Shown in pieces: positions 38,057-48,195 of a stretch of 64,000 bases of DNA (its first letter is position 1; each line of letters starts with the position of its first letter). The translations under genes were made by a program, and so were the position numbers. The DNA lies in contig NZ_LNYY01000019.1 in the NCBI RefSeq assembly GCF_001468005.1, forward strand, positions 2,105,070 to 2,169,069, in the 5' to 3' direction. Source of the stretch: Legionella steelei. GTDB taxonomy: Bacteria > Pseudomonadota > Gammaproteobacteria > Legionellales > Legionellaceae. A model generated the notes under the pieces. It was not told the origin of the DNA. It did no database searches and saw only the letters and a list, made by a program, of their open reading frames with translations.

Positions 38057-40630
38057 TTAATTTGCCAAATTACGAGCGCAGCGAATACCAAACGTAAAAT
38101 TTTTCCCATTAAGCTGTTGGGAGCTAGGTGAGCCAAATTGTCGGTTCCATGAAAAAATTGCTACATCCGACGCTTCTGTGCTACTCCAGTAGGTACCATT
38201 ATTAACTAATCCACCAATACCCTGTAAGAATAATTCATCGAGCATATTCGTGCTCCCTGGGGTACATAGAGAAGAAGGACTATATGGATTAAATGGTCCT
38301 AGCTCACACATTGCAGGTAAATGCCAATCTAAATATCCTCCATCACTAATACCTTGACATATTCCTGCAGAATAAGTATTACCGGTTGAAAATGAGGTAA
38401 GCATATTACTGCTGTTGCAGAATCCATCATCTGGGCCATCACAATTTGCCTGTCCCAAAACAAGAATAGCAGGGTAAGGGGACGTAGCATTAGGTGAAGG
38501 GTAGAAGGCGGTGGAGGGGATGGAACGGTCTCCTATCCCCCAAATCGGAGTATCTATCCCACCTGGACTCCAATAAATGCCTGTAGAGGGAGATACCTGA
38601 TCGCTTAATGCGGCAACAATTCCCCCGATGCTTGCTGTAGTCGGTGTTGTGTCATCAATTGAAAAAAGATAGCCACTTTGATAGATACATCCATAACCTA
38701 AGATAAGAATGTTTGCATCCACTGAACTTCCAATATCAGGAGTGAATGTTAAAACACTCGGGGTTGGCCCTGTCGTACAGTTAGCACTGGTGTTGGCTGC
38801 AGATCCAGGATCAACGGTTACTGTGCACGAAGCACCCGGTAATAAAGTAGTTAAACAATTATTTGATGTAATGCTTGCAGCTCCTGATCCTGAGCCTGGT
38901 AATGCAGGCGTAGGACCAGAAATAGAGCCTATAGTAGTGGGTACTAGGTTGGTATTGGTTACTGTGATAGTTCTTGGAGCGCCACCACCAATACCTGAAA
39001 GTGCTAGAGTTGAAGGATTGACAACAAGCCCAGAGCTAGGCGTTACAAAATTACTATAGGTAAGAATACCTGTACCACTGGCATTATTCGCAGCCACCGT
39101 AAAAGTATAAGTTGTTCCATTAGTAAGGCCTGTTATCGTAGTAGTTAAAACAGAACTGCCTACTGTTACCGCTGTTTGTCCCACGCTGCCAATAAAAGGG
39201 GTAATGGTATAACCTGTAATAGCGGAATCTCCTGTATTCGTAGGCGCGCTCCACGTGAGTGTAGCTTGCCCATTCCCTGCTGTTGAAGTTAAATGACTAG
39301 GTGCTCCAGCAACTGCGCCAAGCACAGTAGCTGATAAACTGACTGTATTGGTGTTGTCACCATTGATAGGAACATTTTGAGTGGTTGTTCCTGTTGCGCT
39401 AAATGTTAGCTGACATGAGTTTCCAGACGATAAACTGGAGTCACAAGTTGTACTTTGTATGCTAAGAGGGCTCGTTGGTGATGCCGTGACGTTGAGTGCA
39501 GATGCACTTCCAATATTAGTTACCGTCACCAATTGACTTTGACCTATAGTCGTCGTGAACGATGAGGGTGTGACACTGAGTGTTGTTGGCGGTATCGTTT
39601 CTGTAATTCCTATGGGAACTGAGTTTACCGTGTTTGAGCCCGCGATCGTTGCCGTGGTGCTGCCAGCGCTGGAACCCGGTGTAAAAGTGATTTGGCATGA
39701 ACCATTCGGCAGTAAAACAGAAGGACAATTGCTTGACACCATAATGCCAAGAGTAGGAGAGTTTAATGTAGCCAGTACATTATTTGCATTTGCATTACCG
39801 ATATTAGTCACTGCGACACTCTGTGCTGCTCCTCCGTAGGTTAAATTGATTGTCGTTGGACTGGCACTTAGTTTTGCTTGCGGTATTGTTTCTGTAATTC
39901 CTATGGAAACTGAATTTATCGTGTTCGAGCCCGCGATCGTTGCTGTGGTGCTGCCAGCGTTGGAACCCGGTGTAAAAGTGAATTGACACGAAGTATTTGG
40001 CGCTAAAGTAGAAGGGCAATTGTTTGTTAACATAATGCCAAGGTTAGAAGAGGCTAATGTAGCTTGCACATTATTTGCATTCACATTACCAATATTGGTT
40101 ACGGTGACGTTTTGCGATGAGCCTCCGGTGATTAAATTGACTGTAGTTGGCGTGGCAGATAGTTCTGCTTGTGGCGTAGCACAAGCTAATGCCTGCATAT
40201 TAAAAAAAGTCGAACTGGTATTTGTGCCTTTGACCAGTACATTAGAAATTAAAAAGGCTATTGACGTATTGGTAAAAAAGCTAATGCTGCAGCTTTGCCC
40301 TGGTTGCAAGAAAGCAGGACAGCTATTGTTTTGCACGACATAATTAATGAAATTACTGTCTGCGGAAGATGCTTGTATATTATTTGCCACGATTCTCGAG
40401 TTGTTGGTAATCGTAATGGCCCCTGGTTTAGGCAGGCACTGAGGGAGGTTTTGGCTAATTTGGATCACACAATTTTGCAGTGCGTTAGAGCAGTTTTGCG
40501 CGCTATTTCCAGCATTAATGATTAGTGACGCTTTTTCCAAAGTCTTAAAGGATTCTTTTGCCCATAAAAGCTGGATTGGAACAATTAGAAGTAGTGCAAA
40601 ATATAACCATGGTGATTTTGCGCGGCTCAT
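38057..40630 (-). CDS. Large exported repeat protein with Fn3 domain and DUF1566-like end
   Basis: 857 residues. The ATG at 40630 has AAGGA 7 bases upstream and gives a signal peptide (hydrophobic residues 8-23); a longer start would hide it. After a Cys-rich N-terminal part, three beta-sandwich repeats of about 95 residues follow (about 153-250, 251-347, 348-436), the first two near identical at DNA level. A fibronectin type III domain lies at about 443-531, another Cys-bearing sandwich follows, and the C-terminus (GTYWSSTEASD..FGIRCARN) looks like DUF1566. Probably a surface or secreted protein. Confidence 0.8.
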   Translation of the reverse strand: MSRAKSPWLYFALLLIVPIQLLWAKESFKTLEKASLIINAGNSAQNCSNALQNCVIQISQNLPQCLPKPGAITITNNSRIVANNIQASSADSNFINYVVQNNSCPAFLQPGQSCSISFFTNTSIAFLISNVLVKGTNTSSTFFNMQALACATPQAELSATPTTVNLITGGSSQNVTVTNIGNVNANNVQATLASSNLGIMLTNNCPSTLAPNTSCQFTFTPGSNAGSTTATIAGSNTINSVSIGITETIPQAKLSASPTTINLTYGGAAQSVAVTNIGNANANNVLATLNSPTLGIMVSSNCPSVLLPNGSCQITFTPGSSAGSTTATIAGSNTVNSVPIGITETIPPTTLSVTPSSFTTTIGQSQLVTVTNIGSASALNVTASPTSPLSIQSTTCDSSLSSGNSCQLTFSATGTTTQNVPINGDNTNTVSLSATVLGAVAGAPSHLTSTAGNGQATLTWSAPTNTGDSAITGYTITPFIGSVGQTAVTVGSSVLTTTITGLTNGTTYTFTVAANNASGTGILTYSNFVTPSSGLVVNPSTLALSGIGGGAPRTITVTNTNLVPTTIGSISGPTPALPGSGSGAASITSNNCLTTLLPGASCTVTVDPGSAANTSANCTTGPTPSVLTFTPDIGSSVDANILILGYGCIYQSGYLFSIDDTTPTTASIGGIVAALSDQVSPSTGIYWSPGGIDTPIWGIGDRSIPSTAFYPSPNATSPYPAILVLGQANCDGPDDGFCNSSNMLTSFSTGNTYSAGICQGISDGGYLDWHLPAMCELGPFNPYSPSSLCTPGSTNMLDELFLQGIGGLVNNGTYWSSTEASDVAIFSWNRQFGSPSSQQLNGKNFTFGIRCARNLAN

Positions 40631-40837
40631 GAGTTTATCCTTAAAACTAACCGGGGGCATAACCATATACAGAGCCCATCATTTTTGCAAGAGTATACCG
40701 CATCTGATGAGTTAATTGATTGAAAAAATTAGCTTATATTTGCTAAGTTGGCAAAGAATAATATTTGCACAAGCAACTTGTGGATTGTTTATTTTCATGC
40801 CATCATGATGCCATTGTAGATTTTTTGAGTGATTTTT

Positions 40838-42490
40838 ATGTTAAAAAAACTTTTGTGCGCCACTCTTGTTTTTGTCACTTATGATGCATTTGCTGTAACC
40901 GAACTGGATTTATATCAAGCGCCCTTAAGTAGTTTAAATCAATTTTCACTCAAGCAAACGTCTCATGCAAAAGCGCGAGTTGCTGTTAGTGCAAACGCAG
41001 AAAAAAATACATTACAGCCAGTAAATCAGACTCAAGAACACGCAAAAACCATCATGCGGTATCAACAAATGTATCGAGGAATCCCTGTGGTTGGTGCACA
41101 AATTATGATTACTAAAGAGGATGGACAAGTAAATGGACATTTACTCAACGACATCCAACTAAACATACAACCCGTACTGACCTCGAATCAAGCGATTGAT
41201 TTGGCGAAAAAATCTTGGTTCAGCTTTAATCCACAAATGCCTACTTATGAAGAGTTGAGTGAACTGCAAATCAGAGCAGAACAGCAGAATGAGTTGAAAT
41301 TGGTTTATCAGGTTTCATTTAAAACAACTCAGGGTGACAATAAGCCAGCATGGCCATTTTTTATCGTAGATGCGCAAAGCGGTGAAATCACTAAGGAATG
41401 GAACAATATAAAAAATTATATGGATGGCGGGCCTGGCGGCAATGAAAAAGTTCATGAGTATTGGTATGGACGAGATGGATTACCTTTTTTGGAAGTAATT
41501 CAAAATGGCAGCCAATGCATTATGGATACATCCAAAGTAAAACTGGTTAATCTGAACTCTGCCTGGGATTGGAATGATCTATTGACTACTCCTTTTGAAT
41601 ATCCGTGCAACAAGAATATCGAAGAAAACATCAATGGTGCATTTTCACCAACTAATGATGCTTATTATTTTGGCCAAACAATTGTGGATATGTATCAAGA
41701 ATGGTACGGCATCAGTGCGCTACAAAATACGAATGGTACCCCAATGCAGTTAGTGATGCGCGTTCATTTTGGCCAGCATTATGATAATGCTTTTTGGGAT
41801 GGACAATTCATGTCTTTTGGCGATGGTGAGGATTTTTATCCTTTGGTGTCTTTGGATGTAGCCGGTCATGAGGTGACTCATGGTTTTACGGAACAGCATT
41901 CTGGCCTTGAGTATCATGATCAGTCCGGCGCGCTTAATGAATCATTATCAGATATGGCTGGCCAAGCAGCACGAGCTTATCTCTTGGAGAAATTTCCTCA
42001 GCTTTATAATAAGCTGTATCTGGAGTCCAATACGGTAACATGGGGCATTGGCGAGACTATTGTGCGCGAATCGTTTGGTAAGGCTTTACGCTTTATGGAT
42101 TTTCCTTCTTCAGATGGTAGTTCTGCTGATTGTTTGGATAAAAAACTGGCCCAAAGTCATGGTGCCTATTGTGCAATTAGTTATCCTGATTTAGTTGCTT
42201 ACGCCAAATCACGTATTACCAACCCTCAAGAGAGACAAAGTTTTATTGTGCATACGGCGAGCGGCATATTTAATAAAGCATTTTATTTATTGGCCAAAAA
42301 TATAGGTATTAAAAAGTCCTATCAGATGATGATTATTGCCAACAGCAAATATTGGACTCCGACGACTAACTTTATTAAAGGCGCTTGTGGCGTAGTTTAT
42401 GCTGCTAAGGATTTGAACGTGGATCGACAAATGGTTCAGTCGGTTTTTGCTCAGGTAGGTGTCAGTACTACCAGCTGCATGAGCAACTAA
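40838..42490 (+). CDS. Secreted M4 zinc metalloprotease (ProA-like)
   Basis: 550 residues, signal peptide cleaved near AFA (residue 19). The prodomain (about 20-190, with IPVVGAQIMI) precedes the thermolysin fold. Zinc motif HEVTH at 344-348, third ligand E368 in GALNESLSD. Domain order and length match the Legionella ProA/Msp secreted protease; I cannot say whether it is that gene or a paralogue. Presumably released by the type II secretion system. An upstream in-frame GTG at 40829 is less likely. Confidence 0.92.
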   Translation: MLKKLLCATLVFVTYDAFAVTELDLYQAPLSSLNQFSLKQTSHAKARVAVSANAEKNTLQPVNQTQEHAKTIMRYQQMYRGIPVVGAQIMITKEDGQVNGHLLNDIQLNIQPVLTSNQAIDLAKKSWFSFNPQMPTYEELSELQIRAEQQNELKLVYQVSFKTTQGDNKPAWPFFIVDAQSGEITKEWNNIKNYMDGGPGGNEKVHEYWYGRDGLPFLEVIQNGSQCIMDTSKVKLVNLNSAWDWNDLLTTPFEYPCNKNIEENINGAFSPTNDAYYFGQTIVDMYQEWYGISALQNTNGTPMQLVMRVHFGQHYDNAFWDGQFMSFGDGEDFYPLVSLDVAGHEVTHGFTEQHSGLEYHDQSGALNESLSDMAGQAARAYLLEKFPQLYNKLYLESNTVTWGIGETIVRESFGKALRFMDFPSSDGSSADCLDKKLAQSHGAYCAISYPDLVAYAKSRITNPQERQSFIVHTASGIFNKAFYLLAKNIGIKKSYQMMIIANSKYWTPTTNFIKGACGVVYAAKDLNVDRQMVQSVFAQVGVSTTSCMSN

Positions 42491-42809
42491 TTACTTCCAA
42501 AATATTTCTTTGTGAGTAGAATTGATGTCAACAAGCGCGGGGCTTACAGCCCAGCCCACTTATGCTTTCTTTTGTAGCCTGGGTGAAGTGAAGCGGAACC
42601 CGGGGGACCGGAGTCTGATTTTTTATCTTAAATCCGAGTTACGGCGCCATTCCACCCTGGCTACTTTAACGATCAGGCCAAATTAAAAGTGGCTTATTTG
42701 TGTCCTTACGCAATTCATAAAGCACTATTTTTAATCTGAATGTTGTTTGCTGGGCAGCAGAATTAGTATATAATTGCGCAGTTCAATATTTATTTAGGTT
42801 GGTAGCCGA
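42491..42809. repeat. Gap with two dispersed palindromes
   Basis: About 320 bases between two plus-strand genes. It holds a GGGCTTACAGCCCAGCCCAC element near 42540 and a CCTGGGTGAAGTGAAGCGG element near 42577, both related to the dispersed palindromes elsewhere in the window. No gene. Confidence 0.55.
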
Positions 42810-43727
42810 ATGGTCATTTTTTTTATTACTCTAAGCATTTTGGTATTAAGCCTGCTTTGCGTAGCCGTTATGGTTTTCAAACTCGTTCGCCAGCCGGCTG
42901 AGCCACTGTCTTTTATGCAATATTTGAAATTAGGTATCAGTGGTGTGATTGCTTTTATTGCAGATACTTTGGGTATTGGTAGTTTTGCTGTCAATGTCGC
43001 TTTGGCAAAATTGACGGGTACATTTCGTGATGATGAAATGCCTGCTGTGAATAATGGGGCTCAAGTTATCCCCGGAACAATCGAATCATTATTTTTTATG
43101 GGTCTAATTGATGTTGATTTAACTACTCTTCTAACCTTAGTTATGGGAACTTGTGTTGGTGGTTTACTGGGTGGTTTTGTCGTGAGTCACTTAAGTAAGC
43201 AAGCGATTCGTTTGTCTATGATTTGTTGCTTTGCTTTAATTATTCTGCTCTTAGTGTCACATGAGTTTCGTTTATTACCTGTTGGCGGTGAGCTCACCGA
43301 GTTGAGTTCCTGGAAATTGATCGTAGGTTTCTTAGCGATGGTGGTTTGTGGCGCTTTAACCTCCGTGGGTGTTGGTTTGTTCGTTATGGTACAAGGTGTG
43401 CTCTTTTTAATGAATATTTCGCCTGTAGTCGCATTCCCAATTATGACTACTGCCGGAGCCATGCAACAACCGTTAACTACGTTGGTGTTCTTAAAACACG
43501 ATAAAATCCCTCTAAAGAAAACCATGATTCTAAGCCTGTCAGGGTGTTTAGGTGTCCTAATTACTATTCCTATTTTTATGCAATTAACTATTACTTGGTT
43601 GCATTTACTTTTATTATTCATCCTGATTTATAACTTCTTTGCCGTGGGACGTACGTATTTACGTTCTAGACCCAGCAAACAGTATGTACAAACTCCAAGC
43701 CCTGCTTCTCTTGTAGCAGCTGAATAA
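42810..43727 (+). CDS. TauE/SafE family membrane permease
   Basis: 305 residues, about eight membrane segments and two half-repeats, each with a G-rich opening (GVIAFIADTLGIGSF and GFLAMVVCGALTSVGVGLF). Family members export sulphite, sulphonates or related anions; the substrate here is unknown. The ribosome binding site is weak. Confidence 0.82.
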   Translation: MVIFFITLSILVLSLLCVAVMVFKLVRQPAEPLSFMQYLKLGISGVIAFIADTLGIGSFAVNVALAKLTGTFRDDEMPAVNNGAQVIPGTIESLFFMGLIDVDLTTLLTLVMGTCVGGLLGGFVVSHLSKQAIRLSMICCFALIILLLVSHEFRLLPVGGELTELSSWKLIVGFLAMVVCGALTSVGVGLFVMVQGVLFLMNISPVVAFPIMTTAGAMQQPLTTLVFLKHDKIPLKKTMILSLSGCLGVLITIPIFMQLTITWLHLLLLFILIYNFFAVGRTYLRSRPSKQYVQTPSPASLVAAE

Positions 43728-43736
43728 TAATCCATG

Positions 43737-43767
43737 CTGCACACGCTCATTTGGTGAGCGTGTGCAG
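43737..43767 (+). terminator. Strong terminator hairpin after the TauE-like gene
   Basis: CTGCACACGCTCA, loop TTTGG, TGAGCGTGTGCAG: perfect 13-bp stem 10 bases after the stop codon. Confidence 0.75.
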
Positions 43768-43811
43768 TATATAGTATCATTAGCTAATTTTACGATTAAA
43801 AAGAACCCACT

Positions 43812-44291
43812 ATGGATGAACCAGTCAGTAAATCACAGAAAAAAAGAGAAGCCGATTTCTTGCAAAAAACAGGTGTAAAATTTATCGACTTGAGTTTGGC
43901 CAAGCTTGATTTACTTCCCCTTCCCGAAAATTTGTACAAAGCAATTGTCGAGGCAAAAGCAATTAAAAGTCATGGGGCGAAAAGAAGGCAAGCACAATTA
44001 ATTGGCAAGCTGATGCGTGCTGCCGATTATGAAGAAATTTTGGCTGCTTATGAGCGATTACTCGAAGAAGACAGTGCGGTGACTGCATCTTTCCATGAGG
44101 TTGAGCTTTGGCGTGATCGCTTGATTAACGAGGGAAAAGACGCATTAACAGCATTTATTGAAGCTTATCAACCTGAAGATGTTCAGCATTTAAGACAACT
44201 CATTAAAAAAGCAGTTGATGATCAGCAGAAAGAAAAAAATACAGGTGCTGCCAAAGCACTGTTTCGCTATTTGAGGTCATCCATAGAATGA
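43812..44291 (+). CDS. darP: Ribosome-associated protein DarP (YjgA, DUF615)
   Basis: 159 residues, helical and highly charged. The start EPVSKSQKKREADFLQKTG, the KSHGAKRRQAQLIGKLMR segment and the C-terminal helical bundle match YjgA/DarP, which helps late 50S subunit maturation. It overlaps the next gene, rlmKL, by 4 bases (ATGA), which ties two ribosome-maturation functions together. Confidence 0.9.
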   Translation: MDEPVSKSQKKREADFLQKTGVKFIDLSLAKLDLLPLPENLYKAIVEAKAIKSHGAKRRQAQLIGKLMRAADYEEILAAYERLLEEDSAVTASFHEVELWRDRLINEGKDALTAFIEAYQPEDVQHLRQLIKKAVDDQQKEKNTGAAKALFRYLRSSIE

Positions 44292-46411
44292 ACTATTCTC
44301 TATTCATTAGCTGTCCACGTGGACTTGAATATTTATTAGAAGAAGAAGTAAAAGCCATAGGCTTGTCGGTTACACGTGTTAATCCACAAGGTGTGTATGG
44401 CGAGGCCAATTTGTTGACCCTATATAAATTATGTCTTTGGTCAAGAATAGCGAACCGCGTGCAATTAATTCTTTTTAGTGGATATGCTGGTAATGAACAG
44501 GCTCTGCATCAGCTGTGTACCGAATTTCACTGGCAGACGGTTTTCTCACACGATAAAACCATTGCGATTGAATTTCATGGCGCTTCCGAGCACATTCGCA
44601 ATACCATGTATGGCGCTCAGGTGGTTAAGGATGGAATCGTTGATCATTTCCGCCGCTTAGATCATTCTCGTCCTTCGGTGGATAAGGAAAAGCCACAAAT
44701 TCTTATCCATGCCTATTTAAAAAATGATGTCGTTACGGTGAGCTTTGATCTTACTGGATACAGCTTACATCAAAGAGGATATCGCCAAAAAGCAGGTGCT
44801 GCTCCCCTAAAAGAAAATGTTGCTGCGGCATTACTTATGCGCGCTAAATGGCCAGAATTGGCTGCGAAAGGGTATGCGCTGCATGATCCTTTTTGCGGTG
44901 CAGGTACTTTGGTTATTGAAGCAGCGATGATGGCGGCACATATTGCTCCTGGTTTGTTGCGCCAGGACCAATCCTTGCAACATTGGGCACAGCATCAATC
45001 CTCATTATGGGAAAAAATACGTGTAGATGCTTTGCAGCAAGTTAAATCAATGCCTTTGACTTTATTAGGTACGGATGCGGACAACAAGATAATTGCTATA
45101 GCACGTGCTAATGCTGAGCGTGCTGGCGTGGCTCCCTTGGTTGAGTTTAAAACCCAAGCCTTAAAAGAAGTTCAGGCTTCAGCAAAAACAGGATTAGTAG
45201 TCTGTAATCCGCCCTATGGCGAGCGTCTCAGTGAGGCGACCCATTTGGTTCCTCTCTATCAGCAACTAGGCAAAATTTTGCATGCGCATTATCAAGGTTG
45301 GCAGGCAGCTGTTTTGACGTCCAATCCTATTTTAGCAAAGGCCTTAGGATTACGTGCCGGCAAACAATACACTATATATAACGGTGCATTGGAGTGTAAG
45401 CTTTATTGCTTGGATATTCATGTGACCAATGAGCTTAAAGGAAGCATGAGCCATACTTTGTCTGAAAGTGCACAGATGCTGTTTAATCGGATAGAAAAAA
45501 ATTATCGTCATTTACAAAAATGGGCGAATAAGAACCATATTTCATGTTACCGAGTATATGATGCTGATTTACCTGAATATGCATATGCCATTGATGTATA
45601 TAATGATTATGCTGTACTACAGGAATATGCGGCTCCTACAAGTATTCCTATTCATAAAGTAGAGAAGCGCAGTTTAGAAGTAATACAAGTTGTTCCAAAA
45701 GTGTTGGGGCTCGAGCCTCACCATTTGGTCGTAAAGCAGCGCAAACAACAAAAAGGAAGTGAGCAATACCAAAAACTAGGGCAAAGCCGACAAACCATGG
45801 TTGTAACAGAAGGCCAAGCTAAATTTAAAGTTAATTTATATGATTATCTGGATACAGGTTTATTTTTGGATCATCGTCTAATGCGCTTAAGCTTTGCTAA
45901 ATTGAAACCAGGAACGCGGTTTCTCAATTGTTTTTGTTATACGGCCAGTGCCAGTATTCATGCTGCTTTAGCCGGCGCGTTAACCACTAATGTCGATTTG
46001 TCTAATACATATTTACGATGGGCTGAAGAAAATTTCAAACTCAATCATCTTGATTTATCCAAACATCAGTTTGTGCAATTTGATTGTCGTGAATGGATGA
46101 AGGTTGCTCGCGATCGCTTCGATGTTATTTTCTTAGATCCACCTAGTTTTTCCAATTCTAAACGCATGACAGACACCTTGGACATCCAACGTGATCATCT
46201 GTCTTTGGTGAATTCGGCCATGCGTTTGTTAAATCCAGATGGGGTGTTATATTTCTCTACCAATCTACGTCAATTTAAATTGGATCCAATACTTAAAGAA
46301 AAGTATTCAGTACAAGATATTAGCGCGCAAACTATTGATCTGGACTTTAAACGAAATCAAAAAATTCATTATTGTTTTAAAATAATGATGCCGCAATTCG
46401 CCGAGGCTTGA
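44288..46411 (+). CDS. rlmKL: Bifunctional 23S rRNA methyltransferase RlmKL
   Basis: 707 residues. The N-terminal half has a THUMP domain and the RlmL methyltransferase (DPFCGAGTL, CNPPYGERL), making m2G2445; the C-terminal half is the RlmK methyltransferase (LNCFCYTASASIHAALAG, FLDPPSFSNSKR), making m7G2069. Usual length for the fused gamma-proteobacterial form. It overlaps darP by 4 bases. Confidence 0.97.
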   Translation: MNYSLFISCPRGLEYLLEEEVKAIGLSVTRVNPQGVYGEANLLTLYKLCLWSRIANRVQLILFSGYAGNEQALHQLCTEFHWQTVFSHDKTIAIEFHGASEHIRNTMYGAQVVKDGIVDHFRRLDHSRPSVDKEKPQILIHAYLKNDVVTVSFDLTGYSLHQRGYRQKAGAAPLKENVAAALLMRAKWPELAAKGYALHDPFCGAGTLVIEAAMMAAHIAPGLLRQDQSLQHWAQHQSSLWEKIRVDALQQVKSMPLTLLGTDADNKIIAIARANAERAGVAPLVEFKTQALKEVQASAKTGLVVCNPPYGERLSEATHLVPLYQQLGKILHAHYQGWQAAVLTSNPILAKALGLRAGKQYTIYNGALECKLYCLDIHVTNELKGSMSHTLSESAQMLFNRIEKNYRHLQKWANKNHISCYRVYDADLPEYAYAIDVYNDYAVLQEYAAPTSIPIHKVEKRSLEVIQVVPKVLGLEPHHLVVKQRKQQKGSEQYQKLGQSRQTMVVTEGQAKFKVNLYDYLDTGLFLDHRLMRLSFAKLKPGTRFLNCFCYTASASIHAALAGALTTNVDLSNTYLRWAEENFKLNHLDLSKHQFVQFDCREWMKVARDRFDVIFLDPPSFSNSKRMTDTLDIQRDHLSLVNSAMRLLNPDGVLYFSTNLRQFKLDPILKEKYSVQDISAQTIDLDFKRNQKIHYCFKIMMPQFAEA

Positions 46412-46439
46412 ACTGATAATTTGTGTACAGGGAGTACAA

Positions 46440-46790
46440 ATGAAAAAACATAAGAAAAAAATACCTGCTAATGTATATCTACATATGCTACGTAATGCTT
46501 TTTTCGGGCTACTAATGACCTCTTTGGCGCTTTTTATAGGTATGTGGGGATATCATTATTGGGAGAGTATGTCCTGGGTTGATTCCTTCATGAATGCTTC
46601 GATGATTCTTTCTGGTATGGGGCCTGCATCCAACTTGGTAACAACTCATGGAAAGATCTTTGCAGGATGCTATGCATTATTTAGTGGTTTGGCTTTTATT
46701 GCAATTATGGTGATTATACTTTCACCTCTGATTCATCAGTTTTTCCGTAAGATTCATTTGGAAAGCCAAGAGTCTGTCTCTGAGGAGTAA
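46440..46790 (+). CDS. Small membrane protein with a two-helix channel-like layout
   Basis: 116 residues with two strong membrane segments (about 18-36 and 75-99). Between them DSFMNASMILSGMGP resembles the pore loop of two-helix ion channels, but the TVGYG filter is absent. GGGAG lies 5 bases before the ATG, 28 bases after rlmKL. Function unknown; channel activity is not supported. Confidence 0.65.
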   Translation: MKKHKKKIPANVYLHMLRNAFFGLLMTSLALFIGMWGYHYWESMSWVDSFMNASMILSGMGPASNLVTTHGKIFAGCYALFSGLAFIAIMVIILSPLIHQFFRKIHLESQESVSEE

Positions 46791-46811
46791 ATTGGGTTTG
46801 TCCTGGTGGCG

Positions 46812-46898
46812 GTTCGTAGGCTGGGCTGCTAAGAAGCCCAGCAAGCGATCGTTGTGTTAATTCTGCTAATGCTGGGCTTAGCAGCCCAGCTTACGAAC
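46812..46898. repeat. Inverted pair of CTGGGCTGCTAAG elements
   Basis: Two near-identical copies of GTAGGCTGGGCTGCTAAG..CCCAGCA, 46812-46843 and 46870-46898, in opposite orientation, each itself partly palindromic. They belong to the same family as the element at 49708. They lie between convergent genes and may be a bidirectional terminator. Confidence 0.75.
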
Positions 46899-46910
46899 AA
46901 CGACTCTTAA

Positions 46911-47417
46911 TTAAAGCGTATCTTTTTCAGTACCGTATATTTGTTTTTTTAAGGATTGCATGAGACCTGCCATAAAAAATAATTCTGCAACCAGGTATAA
47001 AGGAGCGATGAGTGCTTGGCACAAGTTATCCATGAATGCAGGTTTTTTACCTTCCAGATAATGGCCGTAAAATTGTAACCCCCAGCCTAAGATAAACAGA
47101 ATGACAAATGACCAAACGCCTAAAGTTGTTGGGCCATCTTGGCTAAACCAATTGGCTATTAATAACAAGATGATCATGATTGGTGTAAGTGCTAAAGCCA
47201 ACTGCCAATTTAAACGGAAATAGTAAATTAAAGCAATGAGGGTTCCTAAACAGGCAAGATTTGTTGCAAAAACACCGGGCATAATGATTTTTATGAACCC
47301 TAGCAGAATCATTATCGATAAAATAATGATAGGGACTCCTGCCATATGGGTGTAACGTGTTTGCATGTTTTGGTGATACGCGGCATAAAATTGTGCTTGT
47401 TCAATAAAGGATTTCAT
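46911..47417 (-). CDS. DUF962/Mpo1-like membrane protein
   Basis: 168 residues, four membrane segments. It shows the family pattern of YHQNMQTRYTHMAGVP near the N-terminus and FYGHYLEGKKPA later, with the histidines that bind iron in the yeast dioxygenase Mpo1. By family knowledge it may act on long-chain hydroxy fatty acids. ATG 47417 is chosen because it starts at the family's usual N-terminus; a GTG at 47456 is in frame. Confidence 0.85.
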   Translation of the reverse strand: MKSFIEQAQFYAAYHQNMQTRYTHMAGVPIIILSIMILLGFIKIIMPGVFATNLACLGTLIALIYYFRLNWQLALALTPIMIILLLIANWFSQDGPTTLGVWSFVILFILGWGLQFYGHYLEGKKPAFMDNLCQALIAPLYLVAELFFMAGLMQSLKKQIYGTEKDTL

Positions 47418-47486
47418 TTTAAGAATCTTCTGATAGAGGTACTTAAAACATAGCACATTCTCTTAAAAAAAGCAGATATGCATTTT

Positions 47487-47512
47487 GTAGCCTGGGGCTG
47501 CACCCAGGCTAC
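47487..47512. terminator. CCTGGG hairpin after pagP
   Basis: GTAGCCTGGG, 6-base loop, CCCAGGCTAC: perfect 10-bp stem, a clear copy of the window's dispersed CCTGGG palindrome, placed just after the pagP stop. Confidence 0.65.
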
Positions 47513-47520
47513 ATGTAGTT

Positions 47521-48195
47521 TTACTTATCAAAGGAGTATGTTCCGACAATATAAAGAACATTGCCGTTGGTTGATGAGCCAGGCACATAGGAAGCTTTTA
47601 AGGCAAATTTTTTATAGAATACCCCTGCCCATGGGACTGCGCCCGGAAAAGGAATACTATGAAAAATATCAGGCCGTGAGGTAACAAATACAGAAAATCC
47701 CAATCCAGCCTTAAAGTCCTTAGTCAGATTTGCTACTTTCAAATAGGCGTATCCAGCAATTGGTTCTACATTACGGTGGGAGTCAAGGAACGCAAATGTG
47801 TACAGGCCATGCCAATTTCCCTTCTCATCAAAAAATCCCTTGCCAAATCCTCCACCCCAAGCAAGCTCGTTGTATTTTTTTTTCTGGATCTGTTCTGCAG
47901 AATAGGTAAAACGGTTATGCCAGGCATAACCAGAAAGATAAAGATCGGTACTTCCCTCAGTCCATGTCTGATGAAGGTGATGGCAAAAATGTTTAAATAA
48001 TGGAAGCCAATATTTACACCCCTTGGGTTCTGCAGTTGCCTCTTGCGGGGTTTTAATTGTCAAAGAACCAGTCTTATGCGTTTTGTCATTAGATATAGAT
48101 GAAGAAGAAATTACAGGCGGATTACTGCTGTAAGTATTAAAGGAAAACAGTGTTAATAGACCAATAATGATCATTCGTACCGTAAAGTTTTTCAT
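47521..48195 (-). CDS. pagP: Lipid A palmitoyltransferase PagP
   Basis: Outer-membrane enzyme that moves palmitate from phospholipid to lipid A and aids resistance to cationic antimicrobial peptides; the Legionella homologue has been called Rcp. 224 residues with signal peptide. The conserved block TWTEGSTDLYLSGYAWHNRF holds catalytic H93; D138 and S139 are in FLDSH. It has about 50 more N-terminal residues than E. coli PagP, a Ser/Lys-rich linker before the barrel. Confidence 0.93.
   Translation of the reverse strand: MKNFTVRMIIIGLLTLFSFNTYSSNPPVISSSSISNDKTHKTGSLTIKTPQEATAEPKGCKYWLPLFKHFCHHLHQTWTEGSTDLYLSGYAWHNRFTYSAEQIQKKKYNELAWGGGFGKGFFDEKGNWHGLYTFAFLDSHRNVEPIAGYAYLKVANLTKDFKAGLGFSVFVTSRPDIFHSIPFPGAVPWAGVFYKKFALKASYVPGSSTNGNVLYIVGTYSFDK

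Noticed and set aside
38709-40343. Long plus-strand open frames opposite the large repeat protein
   Set aside because: Antisense to a gene with a signal peptide, repeated domains and a good ribosome binding site; they arise from Thr/Ser/Asn-rich codons.
46440-46790. Potassium channel
   Set aside because: The two-helix layout is suggestive, but the selectivity filter TVGYG is absent.
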